The notes beneath the pieces are model-generated. The model saw only the letters and a list, made by a program, of their open reading frames with translations, did not search any database and was not told the origin of the DNA. A program made the translations under genes and the position numbers. Positions 13,101 to 23,600 of a stretch of DNA of 64,000 nucleotides are shown here, one piece after another. The stretch is from Beroe forskalii. Lineage: Eukaryota; Ctenophora; Nuda; Beroida; Beroidae. Positions within the stretch are counted from its first letter, which is position 1; each line of letters begins with the position of its first letter. Location of the stretch: assembly GCA_011033025.1 (NCBI GenBank), contig WFMF01000570.1, positions 1-64,000 on the forward strand, read 5' to 3'.

Positions 13101-14389
13101 ACTTCCAGCCCAATCAGAGAAATGCTGTACTTTGACATGTAAAAGCGAGACAAATACAGGAACATTTTAATAAGAGCATTAGACAAAAATGTAGCACCAG
13201 ATCAGAAATAATTTTGATAAATCCAAATTTTCTTAATTGATATTATTGTTAAATTTAAGGCTGTTCTACCGCCCTAATCTATAACTCATCAAACCTTATA
13301 AAATTCTGAAAACTGATAACACATTTCCGCCAAGAAACTTCGCCCCCCCACTAGAGACTATTTCACACTCATGTCCCCTCCTTTTACAGTTTTTCAGTCC
13401 GCACCAACCTCCTTTATTTCCTACTCACGCCCAGGGGCGTACTGTTGGGGAAGGTGACACCAGCAACCATCGCCCCCTTTTTGTAAAAATGAGAGCTTGA
13501 AACCAAGCAAAATAAGCCATTGAATATTCAAAACCTGTTTTGAATGTAACTTCGCCCCTGCTCACGCCCCCATTCTCAGACGACACGACGAGTGGAATAG
13601 CGGCAGGTCTCCACGACAACTTCTCAGACACCTACCTCCTGATGACGTATCAGATCCTGCTCAAGAGAATAGCAGCCTGGTTCCAGAGCATCAAACTCAC
13701 CAAATGGTACATAATCGGACATGATTTGGGCGGAAAATATAAGAGGGGGGGGAAGAGGGGGAATTGCATTGTGGGCGGTCTGATAATTAGATTATCATAG
13801 GCGCAAAGGCCTCCAGCGCCCATTTTTATATCGATTTAAGTATTTCCGACAAGGTAGTTTTCTTGATAACAACAGTTAAACAGCTTCATACTAAAACGAC
13901 TTCCCACCCCCAGGAGGCACCCAGCCCAAGTGCACGTAACCCGAGGGCTAATAGAGAAGCTGCGGGAGGTGTTCAGAGTTGAGCGATACCAGCGACTAGA
14001 TCAGATCCTGGGAGGTGCCGACAGAGATGGGTCGCTGAGTGAGAGCGACATATTCGACATTGATAAGAAGGTCGACGACTGTGTGTCGGCGGAGGAGGTC
14101 GAACTCTTGGGGAAAACAAGTGGGTATTGTGTTCATTGTAGAACTTTGCTAAACGCAACGCGATGTTTATCTGTGAAAATTAACCAGAAAAGTGTTTATA
14201 TTTTTTAACTTTAACTTCTTACAACTAATTATCCATGGCTCGACTCTTGGCGAGTGGTAAATGTCGGTAAGAGTGAAAACCGCGTCTTCTTTTTGATCTT
14301 ATACAGTGAACCATTATCCAGATGACAAAGACAAGCTTCTACGTCAGAAGATATACGAGGCATTCGACTTGGCACCAGAATCAGACTGA
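4116..14389 (+). CDS. MUN/MHD-domain protein (UNC13/BAIAP3/CAPS-like), 3' part, 11 exons
   Basis: Exons: 4116-4255, 4429-4503, 4742-4874, 5212-5282, 5578-5697, 5899-6000, 12133-12256, 12476-12614, 13580-13706, 13914-14119, 14307-14389. Together they give 1320 nt (439 residues plus TGA) with matching phase at every junction. The product is all-helical. The segment starting ILATPLVKYLDDTLSDW and the one starting GLIEKLREVFRVERYQ resemble, from memory, the second Munc13-homology region of UNC13 proteins, and NWVDNLEWPNPEYR resembles the 'LEWP' stretch of MUN domains. MUN proteins open syntaxin and prime vesicles for exocytosis at the plasma membrane. No C2 domain follows, so the protein ends soon after the helical region. 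The 5' end is not seen: the 3824-4115 stretch has a possible exon (reading VYPELFET) joined to satellite sequence. The 6.1-kb intron 6001-12132 contains two other genes. The gene model is firm; the family name is tentative. Confidence 0.72.
4256..5012 (+). repeat. Duplicated intron start and partial exon copy in MUN gene
   Basis: The first 55 nt of the intron after 4255 (GTGTTTATTCCTTATAAGG and beyond) are repeated almost exactly at the start of the intron after 4874. In that second intron, 4948-5012 is a diverged copy of the 3' half of exon 4742-4874, including the sequence for LAFGTFHQTGLHD and a GT donor (TTG|GTAGGT), but no matching acceptor. The copy is therefore probably not spliced in. 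Both repeats also contain two or more CCTTATAAGG-type palindromes. Confidence 0.85.
6170..6265 (-). repeat. Dispersed repeat family copy, minus strand
   Basis: Read on the minus strand it gives CATGGTGCCGCGCGACTCTG and then GAAATGATTCTCATTTC, matching the copies at 11955, 31317 and 60700. On the other flank CAGTATCATGTACGTACAAAT matches the GTACGTGCGTGATACT part of the 60700 copy. Confidence 0.7.
6811..9034 (+). CDS. SLC22 family transporter (organic cation/anion transporter-like), nested gene
   Basis: Exons 6811-6959, 7234-7337 and 7629-9034 join in phase to give 552 residues, the usual length of SLC22 carriers. The start ATG has a good context (CACCATGA). The N-tail is acidic and cytoplasmic, the first membrane helix is in exon 2 (KYLGLLLFGILPYITSPLL), and a large extracellular loop follows with several cysteines and N-glycosylation sites NHT and NLT. 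The family signature ATEWDLICDEEYKGR is present, then FDNLGRRN, the loop 2-3 motif of the major facilitator superfamily, and APESPRF before the central cytoplasmic loop. About eleven further hydrophobic helices follow. SLC22 proteins move organic ions across the plasma membrane; the substrate cannot be told here. The gene lies wholly within an intron of the MUN-domain gene, on the same strand. The C-terminal codons fall in a short tandem repeat. Confidence 0.93.
9001..9110 (+). repeat. Short tandem repeat across the SLC22 stop codon
   Basis: A unit of roughly 32 nt (GAGTGAGATCGAGGAGAAAG and following) is repeated about three times, with decay. The first copy codes the final residues LSEIEEKGGKV and supplies the TGA; the second and third lie in the 3' untranslated region. 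Confidence 0.75.
9035..10122. other. Spacer between two nested genes
   Basis: Holds the SLC22 3' untranslated region and the flank of the F5/8C-like gene. I see no coding exon and no strong repeat. The 62-codon frame near 9378 is AT-rich, resembles nothing and was not called. Confidence 0.6.
10123..11333 (+). CDS. Small secreted F5/8 type C-like (fucolectin/discoidin-like) domain protein, nested gene
   Basis: Exons 10123-10165, 10444-10628, 10839-10962 and 11089-11333 join in phase to give 198 residues. Exon 1 codes a signal peptide (MMMVLLWIVFLVGPG). The mature part is a single jelly-roll domain: AALAFDGNIETFAHSDD matches the 'A-DGN--T--H' start typical of fucolectin and F5/8C domains, followed by QWLDIWFSG (the buried W/D/F strand), QVKFVMFRW, a cysteine-bearing central loop, and a late strand MVSEIIVSGIG as at the end of such domains. 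Such proteins bind sugars or membranes outside the cell, often in adhesion or innate recognition; the ligand is unknown. The start is ambiguous among three consecutive ATGs. The last exon is read through GGAATAGGTAACG to a TAA; that GGTAAC could instead be a donor, so the C-terminus may be longer. It lies in the same MUN-gene intron as SLC22. Confidence 0.8.
11281..11440. repeat. Local repeats of an 'agactgagataatcgtctc' motif
   Basis: AGACTGAGATAATCGTCTC and decayed copies recur at about 11265, 11325 and 11365, overlapping the end of the F5/8C-like coding sequence. GAGAC..GTCTC pairs make small stem-loops. Confidence 0.6.
11334..12132. other. Rest of host intron, with one dispersed-repeat copy
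   Basis: This is MUN-gene intron sequence downstream of the nested F5/8C-like gene. It contains a dispersed repeat copy at about 11955-12025 and no exon I can support. Confidence 0.6.
11955..12025 (+). repeat. Dispersed repeat family copy (GGTGCCGCGCGAATTGG)
   Basis: Contains CATGGTGCCGCGCGAATTGG, then TTTCAAAATGATTCTCATTTC, then TCGAAGTCGCGGTGC. Related copies are seen at 6170-6265 (minus), 31317-31430 (plus), 57225-57362 (plus, decayed) and 60700-60795 (plus). Confidence 0.7.
12725..12850 (+). repeat. Short interspersed repeats of TTGACACCAGTTTACT
   Basis: The motif TTGACACCAGTTT recurs five times in MUN-gene intron sequence at irregular spacing. It resembles the GACACCA units upstream of prominin exon 17 (61160-61345). 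Confidence 0.65.
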
Positions 14390-14593
14390 TAGCAACAGCC
14401 TATAGTAACAGACTATAGTTACAGACTTTGATACACTTTCTATTTCTTTGCATATTTCAATTCAGAGGCTTTTGATAAGTCGAGACTCCAGTAACTGTCA
14501 AAAGTGTTACCATTTTGTATTTATTTATTTTTTGGAAGTTTGTGATGCTTCAAAAATTTGATTGATCGCTAAGTTTAGTTTGTGAAAAATGTT

Positions 14594-14620
14594 TTTATTC
14601 ATAAATTTTGTAATTTTATT
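14594..14620 (-). terminator. Polyadenylation signals for the coiled-coil gene
   Basis: Two AATAAA hexamers on the minus strand, at 14594-14599 and 14615-14620, lie 29-55 nt downstream of the proposed TAG stop at 14649-14651. The 3' ends of the coiled-coil gene and the MUN gene (stop 14389) face each other about 260 bp apart. Confidence 0.6.
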
Positions 14621-14648
14621 TCGATTCAACTGTCAAATTGCAATATTT

Positions 14649-17600
14649 CTAAGAAGTTCCGAACCCCTGAAGACGACAGAGATTGGAGGATAAATCAGCC
14701 AAACATACAGGGTACGCACTGCACCTTCTGGTCATAATGTTGCCATTTATACGCCTCTTGTGGTAATATCTACGTACCAAAAATACAAAAAATACAGTCA
14801 ACAGACAGTTTAACCTACAAACTGTACCTGTTCTTGTGTTTCCTGTATCTGCTCTCTCATCTGTCCAGTTAACCGTTTCTCTGTTGTGTTGATCAGATCT
14901 GAGGTCTCAGCTGCGGACTTGTCTAACTGTGGACATGAATTATTGTTAAGGAAAATGCAAGGAAAATTATAAGTCAAATTCGAGAATTTGGCTGTAAGTG
15001 CGCAGCCAGATGGCCCTTTGACACCCCTTGGGACATAAATTTATAAAATGTCCCAATGGGACATTAATTTATCAAAGAAAAAAAATCCCTTTTTAAGTTT
15101 ACATTTATTCTGTAGTACAAAAGTGGAAGCTCCGAAGCTATCGTTTTACTCAACCTGTTCGTTGGTATACTTCTTGACTCCATCTATCCTACTTGACACT
15201 TGCCCTATCTCGTCAATAGCTGACTTTCTAAAACTGTCAATTTCCCTCAACAGGTCTTCTTTTAGCTGAAATGATTGTTTTTGTAAGGGATGATGTGAGT
15301 GGAGCTTGAAACAAATTGTGAAACCCTGCGAATTCATTGAACTTTAAAGCTGCGAATTACTTCTTATTTAAATTTTAGCCGAGCACGTCGAGACGACGCA
15401 AAGCATGAAACGTGCAATGTTGGTGAATTAGGAAAAAATCTAATAAGTAATTTATCTGCTTTTTGTCAATTTCGAAAATTTTATTCGATTTGTAGGCATA
15501 AGCATTCACGATGTGTGACATTGAGCAAAAAAATATGCACATTCGTCCAATTTAGGCACTGGGAGTTCATAGAACACACAAATATTGATGTTGATAAAAA
15601 ATGATGCATAGCAATTATAAAATCCAAAACATTTTATTGAACTAAAAATGGAAACGAAACAAACTTATTGATTTAAATAATTTATTATTGAAACTCAAAT
15701 ATCAAATAAAGTCTATAACAAATAACATGTATAAAGCTCTGAAATGGAATTTATTTTAGCTACACATTAAAATACATTAAAATTTAAAATTCTTAACATT
15801 AAAATTCAATATTCTTAAATAAAGAAACTAAAAACTGTTACATAACATGGTTAAAATACAAGCATGAATAAAAACGAAACAAAGGGTCCCTCATAACATT
15901 AAGCGTACAAAAATACAATATTTTCAAAATTAAATAAACATTGTATTGCTATACTCGCCAACAATGATCACAGATCAGGATTAACATTTATTATAATTAA
16001 TATTATCTTGCAAATTCACCATATTATTTAAAATATTGTTACAAATGCCTTAAATACTTCCATCACCTAAAAGAATTCTCAAGTAAAGTAAGGTTTTAAA
16101 AAGTCAAATTAAGATGTTTTTATACATCTTCTTATCACAGCTCTGGAAGTTCTCTAACGAGACCTCTGAAAGCTCTCTAACGGGACCTGGTTATAAACAC
16201 TGTATTGCTCTACAATCGGTGCTCTCATGCACTCGTCCAAACTGAAATGGAATGAGAACTTTATTATTATTTCAACGCTACGTGTCAATCAGCAGTTGTC
16301 TCACGCATCCAAAACACCCCCTTTTTAGTCAAGTCAGGCAACCTCATATTTTTCCGAAACAAAAATCTTATAAGCTAACATTCTACGACCTTGTTCCATC
16401 TGCTTTTGCACCAACCTCTACATTGTATAAAACATTAAGTACCTGATTCTACACGTATCAAAGTTGCTCTCATCCCCAAAGATCCGGTACTCATCCCCAA
16501 ACAGCCGATAAGCAGCTGCTAAATCCCCGACCTCATCCCTTGTATCTGCATCTCTGTTAGTGGTGTACAGGACATCGCATACGAAAAACACGCCCGGCTT
16601 TAGGTCCTCCAGGGCTGTAGCCCTCTGAATAAAGTTTGGATTTTAACGGAATATTGAGGGGATTTTGAGAGAATTTCTTTAGGTTTTTGAGGATTTTTCG
16701 AATTTTTGGTACGTAGTGTTACATGAAATGTGTATATCGACTCGAGGCAGAGTAATTAAATAAACGTTAATTCCACAGAAATTTTTACTTACGAGCAAGA
16801 GATAAGGGGAAAGCACCAAGACTCTACCACGGAGAGACCTATCATTTGCCGGGATAGGAAGACTATGGAACCAGCGAGTAGACTTTGCTTCCACGAACAA
16901 TATCCTTGATACCTGCAGGGGTGATTGAAAGTCTAGTTCGGCGGCTTATTTCAACAAGTTACTCGCCGTCGATAGGAAAACGTAATTTCACGAAGTGCAA
17001 AGAAATTGTTACCACCTTTATGGTTTTTGCTGCCAATTTGGGGTGCCAATTCATTACCAACCCTGTACAAAGCAAGCCACATACCAACAAAAAAGCGGCT
17101 ATTTAACGTGAAATTACCTTAGACAAAGGGTAGCTAAGTATCTAGAGATTTCCATCGTTTTAGGGTCAGCATTTGCTACACTATTGAGTCGTTTAATGAA
17201 CAGCATGCAATGTGGCACTGTCATCTGAGGGAAATTCATTAGAATTCAAATTTCGAGGGCTGTGTAGTGTGTAGCGTGGACAGGAATAGGCGGATCCATG
17301 AGAACTCAAAATTTCATAGGAGGGGGGGTAAACCCAATGCACTATAACTAACCTCGTATTCTAGAAGGTCGAGTATCATCTCCTCAAAATGTTTGATGCT
17401 GTCCAGCGACGAAGAGGGGCAGATTTCTATGATGTTGACCATCATAATAGCTTCAACTTCCTCCATCTATGCGTTACCATGAAAAAGAGAAGTTATGATA
17501 GGGCGAAATATAAAGTAACAAATTGATGATCATCAAAGTATCAAATCTCCTTTGACTATTGGAAAAATTCCGTCATGTTGCGAGCTTGTATCCCACCTTA

Positions 17601-20600
17601 GCGGCGATGAAGAGACAGGTTGCAGCTAGTAGTTGCATATCATCCACTGCCCAAGGTGCAGCTCTGAGCACCTTGTCAAAGTAGAGGCAAGCCACGAAGA
17701 GTGTCTCATCTGCCAGGTCCCATGAGTGGGAAACGTCCGTCAGCCAGTCGATACAGGTGAGTCGCTCAGTGGACCACTCGCCAGATAGCCTTGAAGAGAG
17801 GGGTGAAGTGAAAAGTGTGTGGTTACACTGGAACTTGTCGGTCCCACCGGGCATAATCTGGTAATTCCCAATTATTGTCGTGGGGTAAATTTAGGGGTTT
17901 TTTTAATTTGAAGTATACCAAAACCATTTAAATGAGATAAAGTATCTTCACCTGAGTGGCATGACCCACTTAGGCTCCCTCTTCAACGTCTCATTAGTAA
18001 ACACCTCCCAACAATATTCCGGACACAGGTTAGGATCCTTCTCTTCTCATTATCTCTCCGGTTGATCATGTCGCTTGATATCCATTCCATTTCCTCATCA
18101 GAGATGTCTTGGTGTTTGGGAATTTCATTGTCGTCAGTAGCGGTAGGGTTGCGGATGACTCTACAGGGATATGCCTGACAAAATTCCTTTAGTCCATAAC
18201 AACGGCAATATAAATCAAATTATAATTACAAAGTTAATCAATTAAATGATTAACTACAGATTAAAAAGTAACATTGCTAACTCTAACGATTCATGAGTAA
18301 TCAAACTTTTAAGCGGAATTTCACCTGGTTGACGTCCCTGAGAGCAAATCGTCGGAGAGCATTCTTCACCTTCATGGCCCTTTAGAGGAGTAACAGGTAT
18401 CAATCGAAACTAATTCTGCAAATTGACGGGAACATGCACGCAAAACTCAAAAACTAAACAGTGAAACGTAGATAGTAAAATCATAGATAGGTACCAAGTC
18501 ATCGATGACATTGAAAAGTCACAACGAATAACCTAATAAGCTAATATTTGAAAGAAATACCCAGAACCAATTGTATAATACAAGTGAGAAAGTGTGCATG
18601 TTGATCAGTGGCAGTGAAATCATGGGATCACATACAAGCGAGATTGAGAGATAAGGGCTGGGTAAGGGCATGGTAACACCAAATATGGAGTGGATGGATT
18701 ATGGTCGTAATCCATTCACGGAAAACTTATGACGTGCAATTAACCTGATCTGAGTGAATTCAGGATCCCCACTTCCCCTCAAATAATCAATGAAGAGTCA
18801 ACTAATCAATAAATCGTTTGAAAGCAACTGAAGTAACAAAGAGAGCAATCAGAGAATCAGCGCGTGCCGGCTCAAGAGAGAGTTCAAGCTGTGACGTATC
18901 TATCTGCTTGAATTGGCGGGAAAAACAATATGGAATATGCGTATATTAAAGCAAAAGACGCGCATGCGCGGCGCGTCTCAATGTCACACAAAGTGTTGAA
19001 AAATCGCTTTTGTTTCGCGCAAATGTTGTTCGGATTTCGCGCCCGCGGTGAAATTATTGGGCCACTGTGTCACAAATTTGAGGATGTATTATAATTAGAA
19101 TCTAAAAATCCAGGTGGCCTGCTCAAATTCTACCGAATGCGAGCGTCTCTTATGACATTGCTTCATTACTCATAAATTATCCCTCCTGTCACGAATTTAT
19201 TTGTCAATCAAATCTAAACTTCTACAGCTTGGGAGAGTTATCTTATGTCATGAAGGTATGTTAATACCTACACTACCTACAATGTGGTTTCAATACTCAT
19301 TTTCTCATGGGGCGGTAGAAGAGTTTTCCCGATCACTATTTGACTGAAAGTACGGAACATGTACAGCTTCCCCATTTTGTGTTATTAGTTTTTAAAGGAT
19401 GGCCTAAATCTACAGCCACAGACATCTATATTCCAGCAGAGCTCTCTGCTATGGAGAGCTGCCACCTCTCCACGCGTGGCGGGGGAGGTGGTCAGTGAAC
19501 ATTGCAAAAAAATCTATATTACTTTCATAGTCTGCAAATTATCGCGGTCAAAGACGAGATATGAGATATTTTAATATGGCATACCCTTTTCAAGTCCTCT
19601 TCTCTTCTGTTGTCCAGAGCACCCAGCGCAGTGCGTACTGTGTTCAGACTTTCTTCTAGCTCAGTAAATCCTTTACTCCTGGTGAAGTGAAGGTTTAAGA
19701 ATGAAGTGAAAATTTGCTCGCTAGTACAGTTTGACCCAATTACTTTATGACTATATTTGGTTTTACTGGCAGTCGTTTTCAATCATAACTATAAGATAAG
19801 ATAATAAAACCATTGTGAGATCTTAAAATAATAGATAAAATTGGCTGAGGTCAGAGTGACTAAAAAGCACTTTAAAAAGGACAAATGCTCGATTACCGAC
19901 AGTACCTTGATTTTATCTCAGCCTGAAGGATGTGCTCTAAACCGTTCTTGTTCGTTTCACCGGATTGCTCGATTATACCGATACTGTGGTTTAGTTGCTT
20001 TATGCTGTCATCGACCTTTATCTTGTTTTCTTCGTATACTGAAAGCGTTGAGTGTTAGTACTTTAGTATAAGTAAATGAACTCAAGCAATGTAAGCGTAT
20101 TTGATCTGAAAACGTGAAAGTAACAAAGTAACAACCGTTTTTCGCAGAATCATACAAAATGTTTTCTTGGGAATTTGATTTTTGTATTATCAGCTTCAGA
20201 ATGTTTACCAAGATGCACATACCACGGAAACAGAGTGAAACTGAGGAAAAATTTCTAACAAATCACCTGCGATGTACTGAGACATTTGCTCCCGTAGGTT
20301 TTGTCTGATGTTCCCCAGCACATTGGCTGTATCTCTTCTCAGTTTCTGTTCCCATTCAAGCCTCACCGACTTCTCTTTAACAATACTCTGAGCGATGTAT
20401 GAATCAAAATTACCTGAATAGTTGTCTCAATTGAATCAAAGAATAGAAAATACCAATCCGTATTGAATACAACTATACAAGAACTGATGGCCATTCATCG
20501 GCAGTGGGAAAAGAACAAATTTCCGGAACAACCATCCTCATACTTCTACTGCAAAAGCCACAATCAACTGCGTAATAAGTTAAGAAGTCAATTGATGAAT

Positions 20601-23600
20601 TGAAGCTTCATTTGAAATCCTCCGTAATACTCACAGCTTGCAGGGCAGTGATCAGGGTCTTGGTATCTTGGAAGGATCCGGCAACTTCCTCTGATATCTG
20701 CTTGTCCACATTCCGATAACAAGCTGCTAACTCTTCAAGAGACTGCGATGGGAACCCGCTCCAATGCCGGGGCATAGTTTGGGCATAATTGGAGCAAAGT
20801 TTATTTTTCAAATAAATCTTACTTTTTGTCTTTTAATAAATATCATTGCGTCCAAAATTCCACGAGGGTCAGACAGAATTCCAGTGCGAACTAAAAGCTT
20901 AGTAATATTCTTTGGTAAACTCATGACCCGCGCTGATATTCTACCTAACCCGAACGGAATTTTGGTGGCATCAATTGTATTCTACAGTCCTGGCCAGTGA
21001 CTAATTATTCTGATTTATTGAATCTGAAGGGGGGGGGGGATTTTAAGTTCTAAGTCTCAACAGGAGACCAATCACCTGTGAGATGAGGATGTCTTTCTGT
21101 TCCCTCTGATGCTCTATGTCCACTCTGCTCCTCTGTACCTTCTCATCGATACTCTGCTTTACTTTGGTCATATCGACCATGCTGTCAAAGTGGGGGAGGG
21201 GGGAATTCATATTAAACAAATAGTGGGATTCACACTTACCAACTTTGGACTTATTACCGGCATCGCTGCCGACCTTTGAAACTTAGCTCTAGGGGGGTCA
21301 TGATTTGGAAAAAAATAGGACATATTCCATAAGGGGGGGGCATTTCTGCGAAAAAATGTCGTTATTACAATTTTCACACTCAATAGCAGTTGCAAGGGAG
21401 CACACCATCACACAACGTATCAGAAACAAAAGCCTGAAAAAGAATTATATTGGAGTGGAGCTTCATATCCTTCTGCCTTCTTGAAATCAGCAAAGAAGTT
21501 ACGCTTCATTTGTGCACAATGCACATCCCATCTCATCTCTTGAATACCTTCTTACTTTAATACTCTACCTTGGTCATATCGACCATGCTGTCAAGGTGGG
21601 GGAGGAAACTTCATATTGAGCAAGCAGCGGGCTTCGCACTTACTACCATTGCACTTACCATTATAGCTGCCGGTCTTTGTTCATAAGTTCAAAGTTCGTT
21701 TTGAGGGCAAACTTTGAAACCAAAAAAGGAGCAAATTCAATATAACTATGTATAAGGGGGGGGGGAGCAATTTCAGTGAAAAATATACGTTTATCGTACT
21801 TTTCACACTCAATAGCAGGTGCAAGGTAGCGCACCAGCATATAACATAACGTAACATATACACAAAAGCCTGAAAAAGAGATATATTTGAGTGGAGCTTC
21901 ATATCCTCGTGCTCTCCTGAAATCAGCAAGGAAGTTACGCTTCATTTGTGCACAATCCCCATCTCATGAATGTTATTCATATTTATCTATGTTTTCTGTC
22001 AGTAAATTCAACCACGGAAGCATACCTGTCGTGTACCATCTTCTGTAAGTGATTCCTCTCGTTCTTAGCTTGACCGATACAGTTTGCCACTTCTTGAAGC
22101 GATTTCGTAACTTCTTCCTCTCTACTGGTCGTCATGGTTTCCAGGTTACTCAAACGACTTGTTACGCGGTTGGTGTTGTTCTGTAACGACTTTATACACT
22201 CCATCTGAATGGGAAAGATAACGACTTTATACTCTCCATCTGAAATGGAAACGACTTTGAAAGCAAAGGTTGAACTCCTTTAACTTTAAGTCAATGACAA
22301 TCGTCATCGGGGAAAGACCTTGAGGTATTTAGCTAGTTTGCTATCTGAAGCGCTATATCATTGGTGATAAGTAGGAAATGTTTTACCTGAAGTCACTTTG
22401 ACATTGCGTACATACCACATGCCAAGCACCTGTGTAGGAATTATTCCGACATACATTCACCAATTGGCTCGCTTCCAACACATTGTAGACATGATATTAT
22501 GTACATTCTTAAAATTGGCTCACTTCCAACACATTCCCAAACAATCCAGAAAGATATACACTTAGTCTGATAATATGTCCGATGGTTTCATGGGTAAGAA
22601 ATGTCTGATGTGTATACACGTTCCATTATTTTAAATGTGTCTATTTTTATCTTGAAGATAATGATTATGTAATTGAAAACAGAGAATATAAGGCGAGATG
22701 TGTACATATTACGTCGGTGATAAAGTGTTCACGAGGTAAAAAGGCGGTTAAGATGACGTCATTATCATAGCAGAAAATGGTAGGTTGATGACGCTGAACC
22801 ACCTATTTTTAGGGTAATTTGTTCACCCCGCACGACATTTGGAATTAAATAAATTCAATTTTCATCCAAGGACACCCAAATTAAACATTGTAAACCCTGA
22901 GTCTAACAAATTAAATATATAATGGTTTAATGATGTGGAATTGATCGAAAAATGCGTTGTTCACGCCAACGATTATCATTTGCCACGTTACACATCACTA
23001 ATTATGCTCATTCCCTGGCCTAATTAATGATTATCTGATCAGTATCCCGTACTAAATATGATAATTTGCGCTAATAGTTTAAACTAATTCATCTATCAGT
23101 GGGCCATGTTTAAAAATAGGCAGTTCAACTTGATCAATTAGCCATTTTAACCCATTCTAAACCATGATAATGAGGTCATCGTCTGTCGTCAGTTATTTCT
23201 TCACGGCATCAAGTCATTGCATTCGGATGAAACACAATACACATGCGCATCGCTGACCACTCATCATATTTCAAATATTATGTTCTCTTATCACATGGCT
23301 AGCAGCCACCAATATTATTAGCTCATAATTAGTCTCTGGCTGAGATCTCATTCCTGGCTGAGATCTCGTTCTATCGGTTTAAAAAAGAAATAGATACCAT
23401 GAAAGCATGGATCACAATTAGTGCATATTGGTGGCAACACTAAGTCGTGAGTTATCTAATTAAGGATTTTAAATCAAACCGACACGATGAACTTTGAAAG
23501 ATTGCTAAGGGTGATTGATGGACAATGGTCCATAAGGTACCTACACATTTTCAACCAGAGAAATTCCAGTTTAGCAGATACCCACCAAACATAGAAGAAA

